A stretch of 52,287 nucleotides of DNA from Clostridiales bacterium. Lineage in GTDB: Bacteria; Bacillota; Clostridia; Lachnospirales; Lachnospiraceae. Each line of letters begins with the position of its first letter. Within the stretch, counting starts at the first letter, position 1. The translations under genes and the position numbers were made by a program. The notes beneath the pieces were generated by a model, which saw only the letters and a list, made by a program, of their open reading frames with translations, did no database searches and was not told where the DNA came from. Shown here in pieces: positions 37,309 to 45,195 of this stretch. The DNA is taken from the NCBI GenBank assembly GCA_012512855.1, contig JAAZDK010000158.1:1-52287 (forward strand), given 5' to 3'.

Positions 37309-38745
37309 ATGAGCAGTACAGCACAACTGTCAGCAAGAGAGAGAATTACTTCTTTACTTGATGACAATAGTTTTGTAGAAGTTGGTGCTCTGGTTACAAA
37401 AAGAACTACCGACTTTAATCTACAGCAGACAGAAGCACCTGCTGACGGTGTAATTACCGGTTATGGCTTAGTTAATGGTAATCTGGTATATATATACAGC
37501 CAGGATGCATCCTCATTAGGTGGTTCAGTCGGTGAGATGCATGCAAGGAAAATCACAAATCTGTATGATTTGGCGCTTAAGGTTGGTGCACCGGTAATTG
37601 GACTTTTGGATTCAACAGGTTTAAGATTGCAGGAAGCCACTGATGCACTGAATGCTTTTGGTGAGATTTATAAAAAAGCAGCATTGGCATCCGGTGTTAT
37701 ACCTCAAATCACAGCCGTATTCGGTAATTGTGGTGGTGGACTTGCACAGCTTGCCGCTTTAAGCGATTTTTGCTTTATGGAAGGAAAGCAGGCAAGATTA
37801 TTCATAAATTCCCCTAATGCTTTGGCTGGCAATTATAAAGAAAAGAATGATACAGCAAAAGCTGCCTATCAGTCCAAATCCGGCCTGGTAGATTATGTGG
37901 GCGATTCTGAAGCAGATGTTCTGAACAAAATTCGCGATCTGTTAACCATTCTACCTTCCAATAATGAAGAGGATTCTTCCTATGATGAATGTTCAGATGA
38001 TCTTAACAGGTTGCTTCCCAATTTCAGTTCAGAGATAGCAGATTCCAAAAAAGCTTTGATAGATATATCTGACAATAATTACTTCTTTGAAATTAAAGCC
38101 GATTATGCAAAGGAAATGGTTACCGGCTTCATCCGTCTGAATGGTATGACTGTCGGCGCCATAGCCAACCGCACAGAGCTTACTGACGATTCCGGCAAGG
38201 TAATAGAGCGCTTTGACGGTACGCTTACAACAGCCGGCTGCTACAAGGCTGAGAGCTTTGTAAACTTCTGTGATGCTTTTAATATCCCTGTTCTTACTCT
38301 GACCAATGTAAACGGATATAAGGCAACAGTTGAAGAAGAAAAGAGCATTGCCATCGCTGCGTCAAAATTGACATATGCATTCAGCGAGGCAACAGTTCCC
38401 AAGGTTAACATTATTGTGGGCAAGGCATACGGAACAGCATATGTTACCATGAACTCCAAGCATATAGGCGCAGATTTGGTATTTGCCCTTCCTCAGGCCC
38501 AGATTGGCATGATGGAGCCGGATTTGGCGGCGCAGATTATGTATGAAAAGGAAGCTGAAGGAGTAAGGAAGGAAAAGGCCGCCGAATATGCAGCATTGCA
38601 ATCCAGTGCCGAGGCTGCGGCTAAGCGTGGTTATGTTGACAGTATAATCGAGCCCGAAACTGTCCGCAAGCATGCCATCTACTCATTCGAAATGCTGTTT
38701 ACCAAAAGTGAGTCTAAGCCGTACAAGAAGCATGGCACAGTATAG
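37309..38745 (+). CDS. Acyl-CoA-type carboxyltransferase subunit (12S/MmdA-like) of a biotin-dependent decarboxylase
   Basis: 478 residues of the crotonase-fold carboxyltransferase family, whose members move a carboxyl group between an acyl-CoA and biotin. The two halves (about 20-240 and 250-478) both show the family pattern, with glycine-rich GNCGGGLAQLAALSDF in the first and VGKAYGTAYVTMNSK in the second, but the first motif is divergent from standard methylmalonyl-CoA decarboxylase. It is also shorter than that alpha subunit (about 510). GGAGGG at 37297-37302 supports ATG 37309 over 37267. First gene of a five-gene cluster; methylmalonyl-CoA is plausible, not shown. Confidence 0.82.
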   Translation: MSSTAQLSARERITSLLDDNSFVEVGALVTKRTTDFNLQQTEAPADGVITGYGLVNGNLVYIYSQDASSLGGSVGEMHARKITNLYDLALKVGAPVIGLLDSTGLRLQEATDALNAFGEIYKKAALASGVIPQITAVFGNCGGGLAQLAALSDFCFMEGKQARLFINSPNALAGNYKEKNDTAKAAYQSKSGLVDYVGDSEADVLNKIRDLLTILPSNNEEDSSYDECSDDLNRLLPNFSSEIADSKKALIDISDNNYFFEIKADYAKEMVTGFIRLNGMTVGAIANRTELTDDSGKVIERFDGTLTTAGCYKAESFVNFCDAFNIPVLTLTNVNGYKATVEEEKSIAIAASKLTYAFSEATVPKVNIIVGKAYGTAYVTMNSKHIGADLVFALPQAQIGMMEPDLAAQIMYEKEAEGVRKEKAAEYAALQSSAEAAAKRGYVDSIIEPETVRKHAIYSFEMLFTKSESKPYKKHGTV

Positions 38746-38759
38746 GATGAGGTGAGCAT

Positions 38760-39176
38760 ATGGATATATTATTAAACAAGACAGTTAATCAGGCAGTGCT
38801 ACTGGTTGGAAATGCGGATAAAAATTTGGGAGAGGAAATAAAGTATGCCGCACTGAATACACTGGTCGGTATGTCTGTAGTATTTGGAGTATTAATATTA
38901 CTTATAATTGTGATTTCACTCTTTAAGTTTATACCGGCTCTTCAGAGCAAGTTCAGTAAAAAAGCAGAAGATACTTCCGAAGGTGAAGCAATTGATGCCG
39001 AGCAGGCTCAGTTTGTATCACAGGAAGCAGAAGAGGAAGAGCTTGTTGACGATTATGAGCTTGTTGCTGTAATTACCGCAGCCATATATGCTTCCATGGG
39101 TACTGAAGTACCTGCAGATGGTCTGGTGGTAAGATCCATCAGAAGAATAGGCAAAAGAAACCGGCTTAATGCTTAA
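38760..39176 (+). CDS. OadG-family (gamma/delta) subunit of sodium-pumping decarboxylase
   Basis: 138 residues. One membrane helix (about 33-57, Val/Leu/Ile-rich), then an acidic Glu/Asp/Ala linker and a conserved C-terminal stretch ELVAVITAAIYASMG ending in basic residues. This matches the small membrane subunit that holds the carboxyltransferase and biotin carrier to the sodium pump. It starts 15 bases after the carboxyltransferase; GAGGTGAGC precedes ATG. Confidence 0.87.
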   Translation: MDILLNKTVNQAVLLVGNADKNLGEEIKYAALNTLVGMSVVFGVLILLIIVISLFKFIPALQSKFSKKAEDTSEGEAIDAEQAQFVSQEAEEEELVDDYELVAVITAAIYASMGTEVPADGLVVRSIRRIGKRNRLNA

Positions 39177-39218
39177 GTAACAATATTCGTGATGACAAAT
39201 AACAAGGAGGATTCAATA

Positions 39219-39620
39219 ATGAAGACTTATACAATAACAGTTAATGGCAATGTATATAATGTTACAGTAGAAGAGGGGACTGTAAGTGCTCCTGCCGCTG
39301 CAGCTGCTCCTGTAGCTCAGGCTGCCCCGGCACCTGCACCCGCACCCGCTCCCAAGGCCGCTCCTGCAGCACCTAAAGCTGCTCCTGCAAGCGGTGGCGC
39401 TGCAGGCAATATCAAGGTTAACTCACCCATGCCCGGCAAAATTATATCCATTAAAGCCAATATCGGTGACAAATTAAAGAAAGGTGATGTTATCCTTATT
39501 CTTGAGGCAATGAAGATGGAGAACGAGATAGTAGCTCCTTCCGATGGTACAGTTGCCAGCATCAATGTTACTCCAGGACAGGCAGTTGAAGCCGGAACTT
39601 TGCTTGCCACATTAAATTAA
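39219..39620 (+). CDS. Biotin carboxyl carrier subunit
   Basis: 133 residues. A short N-terminal beta domain, an Ala/Pro-rich flexible linker (about 22-65), then a biotinyl domain with EAMKMEN, the lysine of which is biotinylated. This is the 1.3S/gamma carrier that shuttles the carboxyl group between carboxyltransferase and the sodium pump. AAGGAGG at 39204-39210 fixes ATG 39219; an upstream in-frame ATG at 39189/39192 lies before this RBS. The linker has higher GC than its neighbours because of Ala and Pro codons. Confidence 0.95.
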   Translation: MKTYTITVNGNVYNVTVEEGTVSAPAAAAAPVAQAAPAPAPAPAPKAAPAAPKAAPASGGAAGNIKVNSPMPGKIISIKANIGDKLKKGDVILILEAMKMENEIVAPSDGTVASINVTPGQAVEAGTLLATLN

Positions 39621-39686
39621 TCGGGTTTTGCATTATCTTATTAAGATTACAGCAATTTACCCCAGAAAAATGGGAGGAGTCGACAA

Positions 39687-40844
39687 ATGTCTTACTTTTT
39701 AGATGCAATATCCAGACTTATAGATAATTCTGCATTTTCAATGCTAACCTATAAGAATGTAATAATGATATTAGTAGCTTGTTTTTTCCTTTACCTGGCA
39801 ATCAGAAAGGGATATGAGCCTTTACTATTAATACCTATTTCCTTTGGAATGCTGCTGGTAAATTTGTTTCCCGGAATAATGGCGCCGGCCGTTTACAATC
39901 CGGATGGCAGTTTACAGACACCTGCAGGTTTATTGCATTATTTCTACCTGGGTGATGAGCATGGTATATGGCCATCCCTCATATTCCTTGGTGTTGGTGC
40001 CTTAACCGATTTCGGCCCCTTGATCGCCAATCCGATAAGTCTTTTATTGGGAGCAGCAGCCCAGTTCGGTATATATGCAGCTTACTTCATTGCCGTATTG
40101 TTAGGCTTTAATGGTGGAGAAGCAGCTTCAATAGGTATTATCGGTGGTGCAGACGGTCCTACATCCATTTATCTTGCAACCAGACTGGCACCCCATCTCT
40201 TAGGGCCGATAGCTGTATCAGCATATTCTTATATGTCGCTGGTTCCTATTATACAGCCACCTATTATGAAATTATTGACAACCAAAAAAGAGCGTGCCGT
40301 CAAAATGGAGCAGTTAAGACCGGTATCCAAGCTGGAGAAGATCTTATTCCCGATTATAGTTACAATCGTAGTTGTTCTCTTGCTGCCAGATATGGCACCC
40401 TTGATTGGTATGCTGATGCTGGGTAATCTTTTCAGAGAATGTGCTGTGGTTGATCATTTAACTGAAACCGCATCCAACACTATGATGTATACAGTAGTTA
40501 TATTGCTTGGTACATCCGTTGGAGCTACAACAAGCGCTGAAGTGTTCCTTACCCTGGATACATTAAAGATTCTGGGACTTGGCCTTGTTGCATTCGGCTT
40601 CGGTACGGCGTCAGGCGTCTTGTTAGGAAAGGTAATGTGCAAATTATCCGGCGGTAAGATCAACCCGTTGATCGGTTCGGCCGGTGTATCTGCGGTTCCT
40701 ATGGCAGCTCGTGTGTCACAGAAGGTGGGTGCTGAGACTGATCCTACAAACTATTTATTGATGCATGCTATGGGTCCGAATGTTGCCGGTGTTATAGGTA
40801 CAGCGGTAGCAGCCGGAGTATTCCTTGCCATATTTGGTAAATAA
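39687..40844 (+). CDS. oadB: Sodium ion-translocating decarboxylase beta subunit
   Basis: 385-residue integral membrane protein with about nine to eleven hydrophobic helices. It decarboxylates carboxybiotin and exports sodium. Family signature IIGGADGPTSIYLATRLAP and SYMSLVPIIQPPIMK are intact, as are the two-half repeat ending GPNVAGVIGTAVAAG. Same family for oxaloacetate, methylmalonyl-CoA and glutaconyl-CoA decarboxylases, so the substrate is set by the carboxyltransferase. GGGAGGAG precedes ATG. Confidence 0.96.
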   Translation: MSYFLDAISRLIDNSAFSMLTYKNVIMILVACFFLYLAIRKGYEPLLLIPISFGMLLVNLFPGIMAPAVYNPDGSLQTPAGLLHYFYLGDEHGIWPSLIFLGVGALTDFGPLIANPISLLLGAAAQFGIYAAYFIAVLLGFNGGEAASIGIIGGADGPTSIYLATRLAPHLLGPIAVSAYSYMSLVPIIQPPIMKLLTTKKERAVKMEQLRPVSKLEKILFPIIVTIVVVLLLPDMAPLIGMLMLGNLFRECAVVDHLTETASNTMMYTVVILLGTSVGATTSAEVFLTLDTLKILGLGLVAFGFGTASGVLLGKVMCKLSGGKINPLIGSAGVSAVPMAARVSQKVGAETDPTNYLLMHAMGPNVAGVIGTAVAAGVFLAIFGK

Positions 40845-40879
40845 TAATTGTTTTATTTGAAAATTCAGGAGGTAGAAGA

Positions 40880-42292
40880 ATGGCAGACCAAGTAAAAAGA
40901 CCGGTTAAAATAACCGAGACGATATTACGTGATGCCCACCAGTCCCTGATTGCCACAAGAATGTCTACTGAAGATATGCTTCCGATTCTTGAGACAATGG
41001 ACAAAGTTGGTTATCATGCAGTGGAATGCTGGGGCGGTGCAACCTTTGACGCTTCCCTGCGTTTCTTAAAGGAAGATCCATGGGAAAGGCTTCGCAAAAT
41101 AAGAAAAGGCTTTAAAAATACAAAGCTCCAGATGCTGTTCAGAGGACAAAACATCCTCGGATACCGTCACTATGCAGATGATGTAGTTGAATATTTTGTA
41201 CAGAAATCAATAGCAAACGGAATAGATATAATCCGTATATTTGATGCACTTAATGATCTTCGCAACCTTGAATGTGCGGTAAGGGCCACCAACAAGGAAA
41301 ATGGCCATGCGCAGATTGCTATATCATATACCCTCGGAGATGCATATACCGTTGATTATTATGTAGATCTTGCCAAGAAAATTGAAGAGATGGGTGCATC
41401 CTCCATATGTATCAAGGATATGGCAGGTCTTTTGGTACCTTATGAGGCCACCAAGCTTGTTAGCGCTTTAAAGGCTGCAGTTAAAATACCGATTGATCTT
41501 CATACACATTACACCAGCGGTGTTGCCAGCATGACCTACATGAAGGCAGTAGAGGCCGGCTGCGATATTATTGATACAGCTATTTCACCCTTCGCTTTGG
41601 GTACAAGCCAGCCTGCAACAGAGGTTATGGTAGAAACCTTCAAGGGAACTCCATACGATACAGGTATTGATCAGAATCTCCTGTCACAGATTGCTGAGTA
41701 TTTCCGTCCAATCCGTGACAAGGCACTTGAAACAGGCCTGTTAAATCCCAAGGTTATGGGTGTTGATATCAAGACCCTCCTGTACCAGGTACCTGGCGGT
41801 ATGCTTTCCAACCTTGTATCACAGTTAAAGGAAGCCCATCAGGAGGATAAGTATTATGAGGTACTGCAAGAGGTTCCTCGTGTTCGTAAGGACTTCGGTG
41901 AGCCTCCGCTTGTTACTCCTTCAAGCCAGATAGTTGGTACACAGGCAGTACTTAACGTTATTGCCGGTGAACGTTACAAGATGGTAACAAAAGAAACCAA
42001 GGCCTTGTTGTCAGGTGAATATGGCCAGACTGTTAAGCCCTTCAACAAGGAGGTTCAGAAGAAGGTTATCGGTGATAAGAAGCCTATTACCTGCCGTCCG
42101 GCCGATTTAATAGAGCCTGAGCTTAAGAAGATTGAAAGCGAAATTGCCGAATGGAAGCAGCAGGATGAGGACGTTCTGACCTACGCCCTGTTCCCTCAGG
42201 TAGCACTTGATTTCTTTAAGTATCGTCAGGCACAGCAGACAGGTGTTGATGTAAACGCTGCAGACAAAGAAAATAAAGCGTATCCGGTTTAA
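40880..42292 (+). CDS. oadA: Oxaloacetate decarboxylase alpha / pyruvate carboxylase 5S-type carboxyltransferase
   Basis: 470 residues. TIM-barrel carboxyltransferase that moves carboxyl between oxaloacetate/pyruvate and biotin. Visible: ETILRDAHQSLIATRM near the start, the carbamylated-lysine region CIKDMAGLL, and metal-binding DLHTHYTSGVAS. The PYC/OadA C-terminal domain is present, but no biotinyl domain, which is supplied in trans by the 39219-39620 gene. AGGAGGTAGAAG precedes ATG. Last gene before a strong terminator. Pyruvate carboxylase subunit B is the alternative name; neighbouring oadB favours the decarboxylase. Confidence 0.93.
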   Translation: MADQVKRPVKITETILRDAHQSLIATRMSTEDMLPILETMDKVGYHAVECWGGATFDASLRFLKEDPWERLRKIRKGFKNTKLQMLFRGQNILGYRHYADDVVEYFVQKSIANGIDIIRIFDALNDLRNLECAVRATNKENGHAQIAISYTLGDAYTVDYYVDLAKKIEEMGASSICIKDMAGLLVPYEATKLVSALKAAVKIPIDLHTHYTSGVASMTYMKAVEAGCDIIDTAISPFALGTSQPATEVMVETFKGTPYDTGIDQNLLSQIAEYFRPIRDKALETGLLNPKVMGVDIKTLLYQVPGGMLSNLVSQLKEAHQEDKYYEVLQEVPRVRKDFGEPPLVTPSSQIVGTQAVLNVIAGERYKMVTKETKALLSGEYGQTVKPFNKEVQKKVIGDKKPITCRPADLIEPELKKIESEIAEWKQQDEDVLTYALFPQVALDFFKYRQAQQTGVDVNAADKENKAYPV

Positions 42293-42311
42293 TAATATAG
42301 CTATGTTTATT

Positions 42312-42344
42312 AGAGGGATAGGTAAAAGCCTATCCCTTTATTTA
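42312..42344 (+). terminator. Terminator of the decarboxylase cluster
   Basis: AGGGATAGG (42314-42322) and CCTATCCCT (42329-42337) form a 9-base perfect stem with loop TAAAAG, followed by TTATTTAT. Confidence 0.9.
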
Positions 42345-42419
42345 TATGCCCATACTGGCGCAACCCCTCTCCATTGCTTTGTATATAACAATTTAAATAT
42401 GTAAAGAATAGTTATAATA

Positions 42420-42439
42420 AAATATGCAATTGCATATTT
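42420..42439. promoter_or_regulatory. 20-base perfect palindrome over the ABC-F leader promoter
   Basis: AAATATGCAATTGCATATTT is fully self-complementary and contains the -35 hexamer TTGCAT. It has the look of a dimeric regulator's operator. Confidence 0.55.
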
Positions 42440-42458
42440 CATATCTATGTGTTAATAT
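42430..42458 (+). promoter_or_regulatory. Promoter of the ABC-F leader transcript
   Basis: -35 TTGCAT (42430-42435), 17-base spacer, -10 TAATAT (42453-42458). Transcription would start near 42465, about 45 bases before the leader ORF. Confidence 0.6.
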
Positions 42459-42509
42459 AAACGAAAATAAAGCAAATTAATTTCAAAGCAATCGGAAGGA
42501 GTTGTAAGG

Positions 42510-42530
42510 ATGATTATTCTTTCTTGCTAA
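42510..42530 (+). CDS. Six-residue leader peptide of the ABC-F gene
   Basis: ATG ATT ATT CTT TCT TGC TAA encodes MIILSC, with GGAAGGAG at 42494-42501 spaced 8 bases from ATG. The ORF itself is one strand of a long RNA stem (see the attenuator), which is the arrangement used by ribosome-sensing leaders. It is too short for normal gene finders. Confidence 0.75.
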   Translation: MIILSC

Positions 42531-42714
42531 TTTAAATAAATAAAAGCATAACCTTTAGTCAGCGTATATACTAAGCAGTATTTACGCGTGCTTGTTATGC
42601 TTAAGCAAGAAAGTATAATCCCAACTCAGGCTGTCATCCTTGATGGATGGATAGATGTGCTGTAATCATGTCCGTAAGCTGTAAGATATACTTTCTTGCA
42701 GCTTATTTTTATTT
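42512..42714 (+). promoter_or_regulatory. Attenuator of the ABC-F gene: antiterminator and terminator sharing one strand
   Basis: Segment 1 (42512-42528, inside the leader ORF) pairs with segment 2 (42604-42620) over 17 positions with one mismatch, enclosing hairpin A (AAGCATAAC 42544-42552 with GTTATGCTT 42594-42602, and inner GCGTATATACT/AGTATTTACGC). Segment 2 (GCAAGAAAGTATA, 42605-42617) also pairs perfectly with segment 3 (TATACTTTCTTGC, 42687-42699), followed by ATTTTTATTT: a terminator. The two folds exclude each other. Ribosomes on the leader ORF would mask segment 1 and favour termination; loss of leader translation would free it. Confidence 0.78.
42605..42714 (+). terminator. Conditional terminator in the ABC-F leader
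   Basis: 13-base perfect stem 42605-42617/42687-42699 with an 69-base loop that can fold further (CATCC/GGATG), then a T-rich run at 42704-42714. Confidence 0.75.
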
Positions 42715-42856
42715 CAGGAATTCAGAGAATTCCTTTGAGTAAAAGTGCGCCTTTCTTTTTTAGAAAATTGTAAGAACCTCTGAATTAACTTCTGAACTAA
42801 AATGAAAATTAGCATATGAAAACAACACATTCTAGTCTTTCAGGGAGGAAGAATAA

Positions 42857-44422
42857 ATGTCTTTAATAAATGTAAGCAACCTTACCTTCTCATATGAAGG
42901 CAGTTATGACAATATTTTTGAAAATGTAAGCTTTCAGATAGATACCGACTGGAAATTAGGCTTTGTTGGCAGAAACGGTAGAGGGAAGACTACATTTTTA
43001 AAGCTCCTTCTAGGTGAGTATGAATACAGCGGAAAAATAACGGCAAGTGTTAATTTTGAGTATTTTCCCTTTCAGATAATTAATAAATCGAATAAAATTA
43101 ACGCTTCTGCACCAAATAATTATTTTCTGCAGGGACAGCCTTCAAAGCCTTATATTGATGCTGAAAGCAATTCAGATGAAAACATGACTATTGATATCAT
43201 ATATAATATATATCCGGATCTGGAGCAATGGAGACTAATCAGGGAGCTTTCTTTGCTTGAGGTAGATGATGATGTACTTTACCGACCTTTTAAATCATTG
43301 TCATTCGGTGAGCAGACAAAGGTTCTTCTTGCGGTATTGTTTCTTAAGGAAAACAGCTTTCTTCTGATTGACGAGCCGACCAATCATCTGGATATGCACG
43401 GAAGAAAGCTGGTCAGTGATTACCTTAACAGCAAAAAGGGCTTTATACTGGTATCCCATGACAGAGCCTTTCTTGATAATTGCGTTGATCATGTTTTATC
43501 AATAAACAAAACAAATATTGAAATCCAGAAGGGAAATTTTTCAAGCTGGTGGGAAAATAAAAGACGGCAGGATAATTATGATCTTGCTCAAAATGAAAAG
43601 CTAAAAAAGGATATTCTTCGCCTTAAGGAGGCGGCAAGACGGGCAAAGGACTGGTCGGACAAGGCGGAAAAGGTCAAATATGACGGCAGCTTTCAGGGAT
43701 TTAAGGACAGGGGCTATATAGGCCATAAGGCTGCAAAAATGATGAAGCGCTCCAAAAGCATAAAAGCCAGGCAGGAGGCTGCAATTGAAGAAAAATCCAA
43801 GCTTCTGAAAAATATTGAAAGCTCTGAAAAGCTTAAGCTGACCCAGCTGGATTTTCACAAAAGTAAATTTATTGAGATGGAAGGGATTTCAATATATTAT
43901 GGTGAAAAGCAAATATGCAGAGACATCAGCTTTACTGTAAACAAAGGCGACAGAATTGCGCTGATGGGAAAAAACGGCTCCGGAAAATCAAGCCTGCTAA
44001 AGCTTATTTGCGGTGAAGCTATTTCATATGAAGGCATTTTCAGGCGGGCCGCACAGCTGAAAATTTCCTATCTGCCCCAGGGAACTTCCCATCTGTCTGG
44101 GAATTTGGATGATTATGCCTATGCTGGTGGTATTGATCTGAGCCTGTTTAAGGCTATCCTTAGGAAGCTGGATTTTTCAAGAGAGCAATTTGACAAGGAT
44201 ATGTCCTGCTTTAGCGCAGGACAGAAGAAAAAGGTCCTGATTGCCAAAAGCCTGTGTGAAAAGGCGCATCTGCATGTCTGGGATGAACCTCTGAACTATA
44301 TAGATATAATATCAAGGATGCAGATCGAGGACCTGATACTGGAATATCAGCCAACCCTGCTTTTTGTAGAACACGACAGGAGTTTTTGCAGTAACATAGC
44401 AAGCAAAATACTGGAATTATAA
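42857..44422 (+). CDS. ABC-F ribosomal protection protein, Lsa/CplR-like
   Basis: 521-residue soluble protein with two ABC ATPase domains and no membrane helices. First Walker A GRNGRGKTT at 38-46, signature LSFGEQTK, Walker B LIDEPTNHLDM; second Walker A GKNGSGKSS near 371-379, signature SAGQKKKVL. The inter-domain linker (about 225-335) is long and basic, as in proteins that enter the ribosomal exit site and release lincosamide, pleuromutilin and streptogramin A drugs. The N-terminal WKLGFVGRNGRGKTT resembles the Lsa group. A translation-attenuation type leader precedes it, which fits a drug-induced resistance factor. GGGAGGAAG precedes ATG. Confidence 0.88.
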   Translation: MSLINVSNLTFSYEGSYDNIFENVSFQIDTDWKLGFVGRNGRGKTTFLKLLLGEYEYSGKITASVNFEYFPFQIINKSNKINASAPNNYFLQGQPSKPYIDAESNSDENMTIDIIYNIYPDLEQWRLIRELSLLEVDDDVLYRPFKSLSFGEQTKVLLAVLFLKENSFLLIDEPTNHLDMHGRKLVSDYLNSKKGFILVSHDRAFLDNCVDHVLSINKTNIEIQKGNFSSWWENKRRQDNYDLAQNEKLKKDILRLKEAARRAKDWSDKAEKVKYDGSFQGFKDRGYIGHKAAKMMKRSKSIKARQEAAIEEKSKLLKNIESSEKLKLTQLDFHKSKFIEMEGISIYYGEKQICRDISFTVNKGDRIALMGKNGSGKSSLLKLICGEAISYEGIFRRAAQLKISYLPQGTSHLSGNLDDYAYAGGIDLSLFKAILRKLDFSREQFDKDMSCFSAGQKKKVLIAKSLCEKAHLHVWDEPLNYIDIISRMQIEDLILEYQPTLLFVEHDRSFCSNIASKILEL

Positions 44423-44476
44423 AATAAATAAAGCTTTTTACTTTAATATTAGTAATTATTATAATTGGGTGAGTTT

Positions 44477-44556
44477 AAAGAGTTAAATTCACTTTGAATA
44501 TATAAAGGTGGCAGCTCCGAAGTATTAAATTCCATGTCTGAGTGGAATTTAACTTT
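44477..44556 (+). repeat. Three-segment alternative hairpin after the ABC-F gene
   Basis: Segment 3 (44541-44556, AGTGGAATTTAACTTT) can pair either with segment 1 (44477-44493) or with segment 2 (44525-44534, TTAAATTCCA, 10-base perfect stem with 44543-44552). The two pairings exclude each other. Confidence 0.6.
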
Positions 44557-44592
44557 GCAATCAACATTATATAGTAATGTCAATATAAAAGC

Positions 44593-44621
44593 TTGACAAA
44601 TAAAGTTATATCGGATATACT
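44593..44621 (+). promoter_or_regulatory. Consensus promoter upstream of ylxM-ffh
   Basis: -35 TTGACA (44593-44598), 17-base spacer, -10 TATACT (44616-44621). Start site expected near 44628, inside the left arm of the inverted repeat that follows. Confidence 0.72.
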
Positions 44622-44624
44622 AGC

Positions 44625-44651
44625 ACCTGTAAAGAAAATTTCTTTACAGGT
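44625..44651. terminator. Perfect 13-base inverted repeat at the start site (terminator or operator)
   Basis: ACCTGTAAAGAAA (44625-44637) and TTTCTTTACAGGT (44639-44651), loop one base, then ATTTTATTA. It could terminate transcripts from the ABC-F gene, or act as an operator at the start of the promoter at 44593. Confidence 0.6.
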
Positions 44652-44805
44652 ATTTTATTACTATAATCAGCATATTTATAGCAAATAACGAAATAGCAAC
44701 AGTGAAAATTGATTAATACAAAAGCAAATTTAAATATACTTTTAAAGCTTATTCTATAATCAATCGTTATGGGCTCGCTCCGTAAGCTTTGTTTTGGAGG
44801 TTGTT

Positions 44806-45192
44806 ATGCAAAGCAATTCTTTGCTTGATAAGCTGGACGAAATTGTCCAGTTATCAATATTATATGATTTTTACGGCGAACTGCTAAGCGAACATAAGAA
44901 GCAAATATTTGAAGATTATGTACTGAATGATCTTTCACTTAGTGAAATAGCCCAGGAGCGGGGCCTGTCCAGACAAGGGGTACACGATATAGTAAAACGC
45001 TGTGCCATACAGCTTAGGGAGTACGAGGATAAGCTGGGCCTTATCAGGAAGTTTCACAGTATTAAAGATAAGGTCGAAAAAATCAAGACTATTTTATCCA
45101 ATATAAGCGATAAAGGAGAAATGGGCAGCACAGACACAAAGGATTTGGAATTAATTCAAACCCTGGCTGATGATATTTTAAAGGAGTTATAA
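44806..45192 (+). CDS. ylxM: YlxM family DNA-binding protein
   Basis: 128 residues. A sigma-factor region-4-like helix-turn-helix (LSEIAQERGLSRQGVHDIVKR) followed by a charged coiled segment. It is encoded next to ffh in most Firmicutes and is thought to regulate or assist the SRP pathway; its exact role is not settled. TTGGAGG before ATG 44806. The stop is 3 bases before ffh, indicating tight coupling. Confidence 0.92.
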   Translation: MQSNSLLDKLDEIVQLSILYDFYGELLSEHKKQIFEDYVLNDLSLSEIAQERGLSRQGVHDIVKRCAIQLREYEDKLGLIRKFHSIKDKVEKIKTILSNISDKGEMGSTDTKDLELIQTLADDILKEL

Positions 45193-45195
45193 TTT

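Larger units (their letters stand above)
44423..44805. other. Spacer between the ABC-F gene and ylxM
   Basis: 383 bases. It contains three mutually complementary segments (44477-44556), a consensus promoter (44593-44621) and a perfect inverted repeat (44625-44651). No protein gene is visible. Confidence 0.7.

Noticed and set aside
44500-44520. AAAGGTGGCAGCTCCG as a T-box antiterminator motif
   Set aside because: It lacks the conserved AGGGTGGNACCRCG core, a specifier stem and a downstream aminoacyl-tRNA or amino acid gene.
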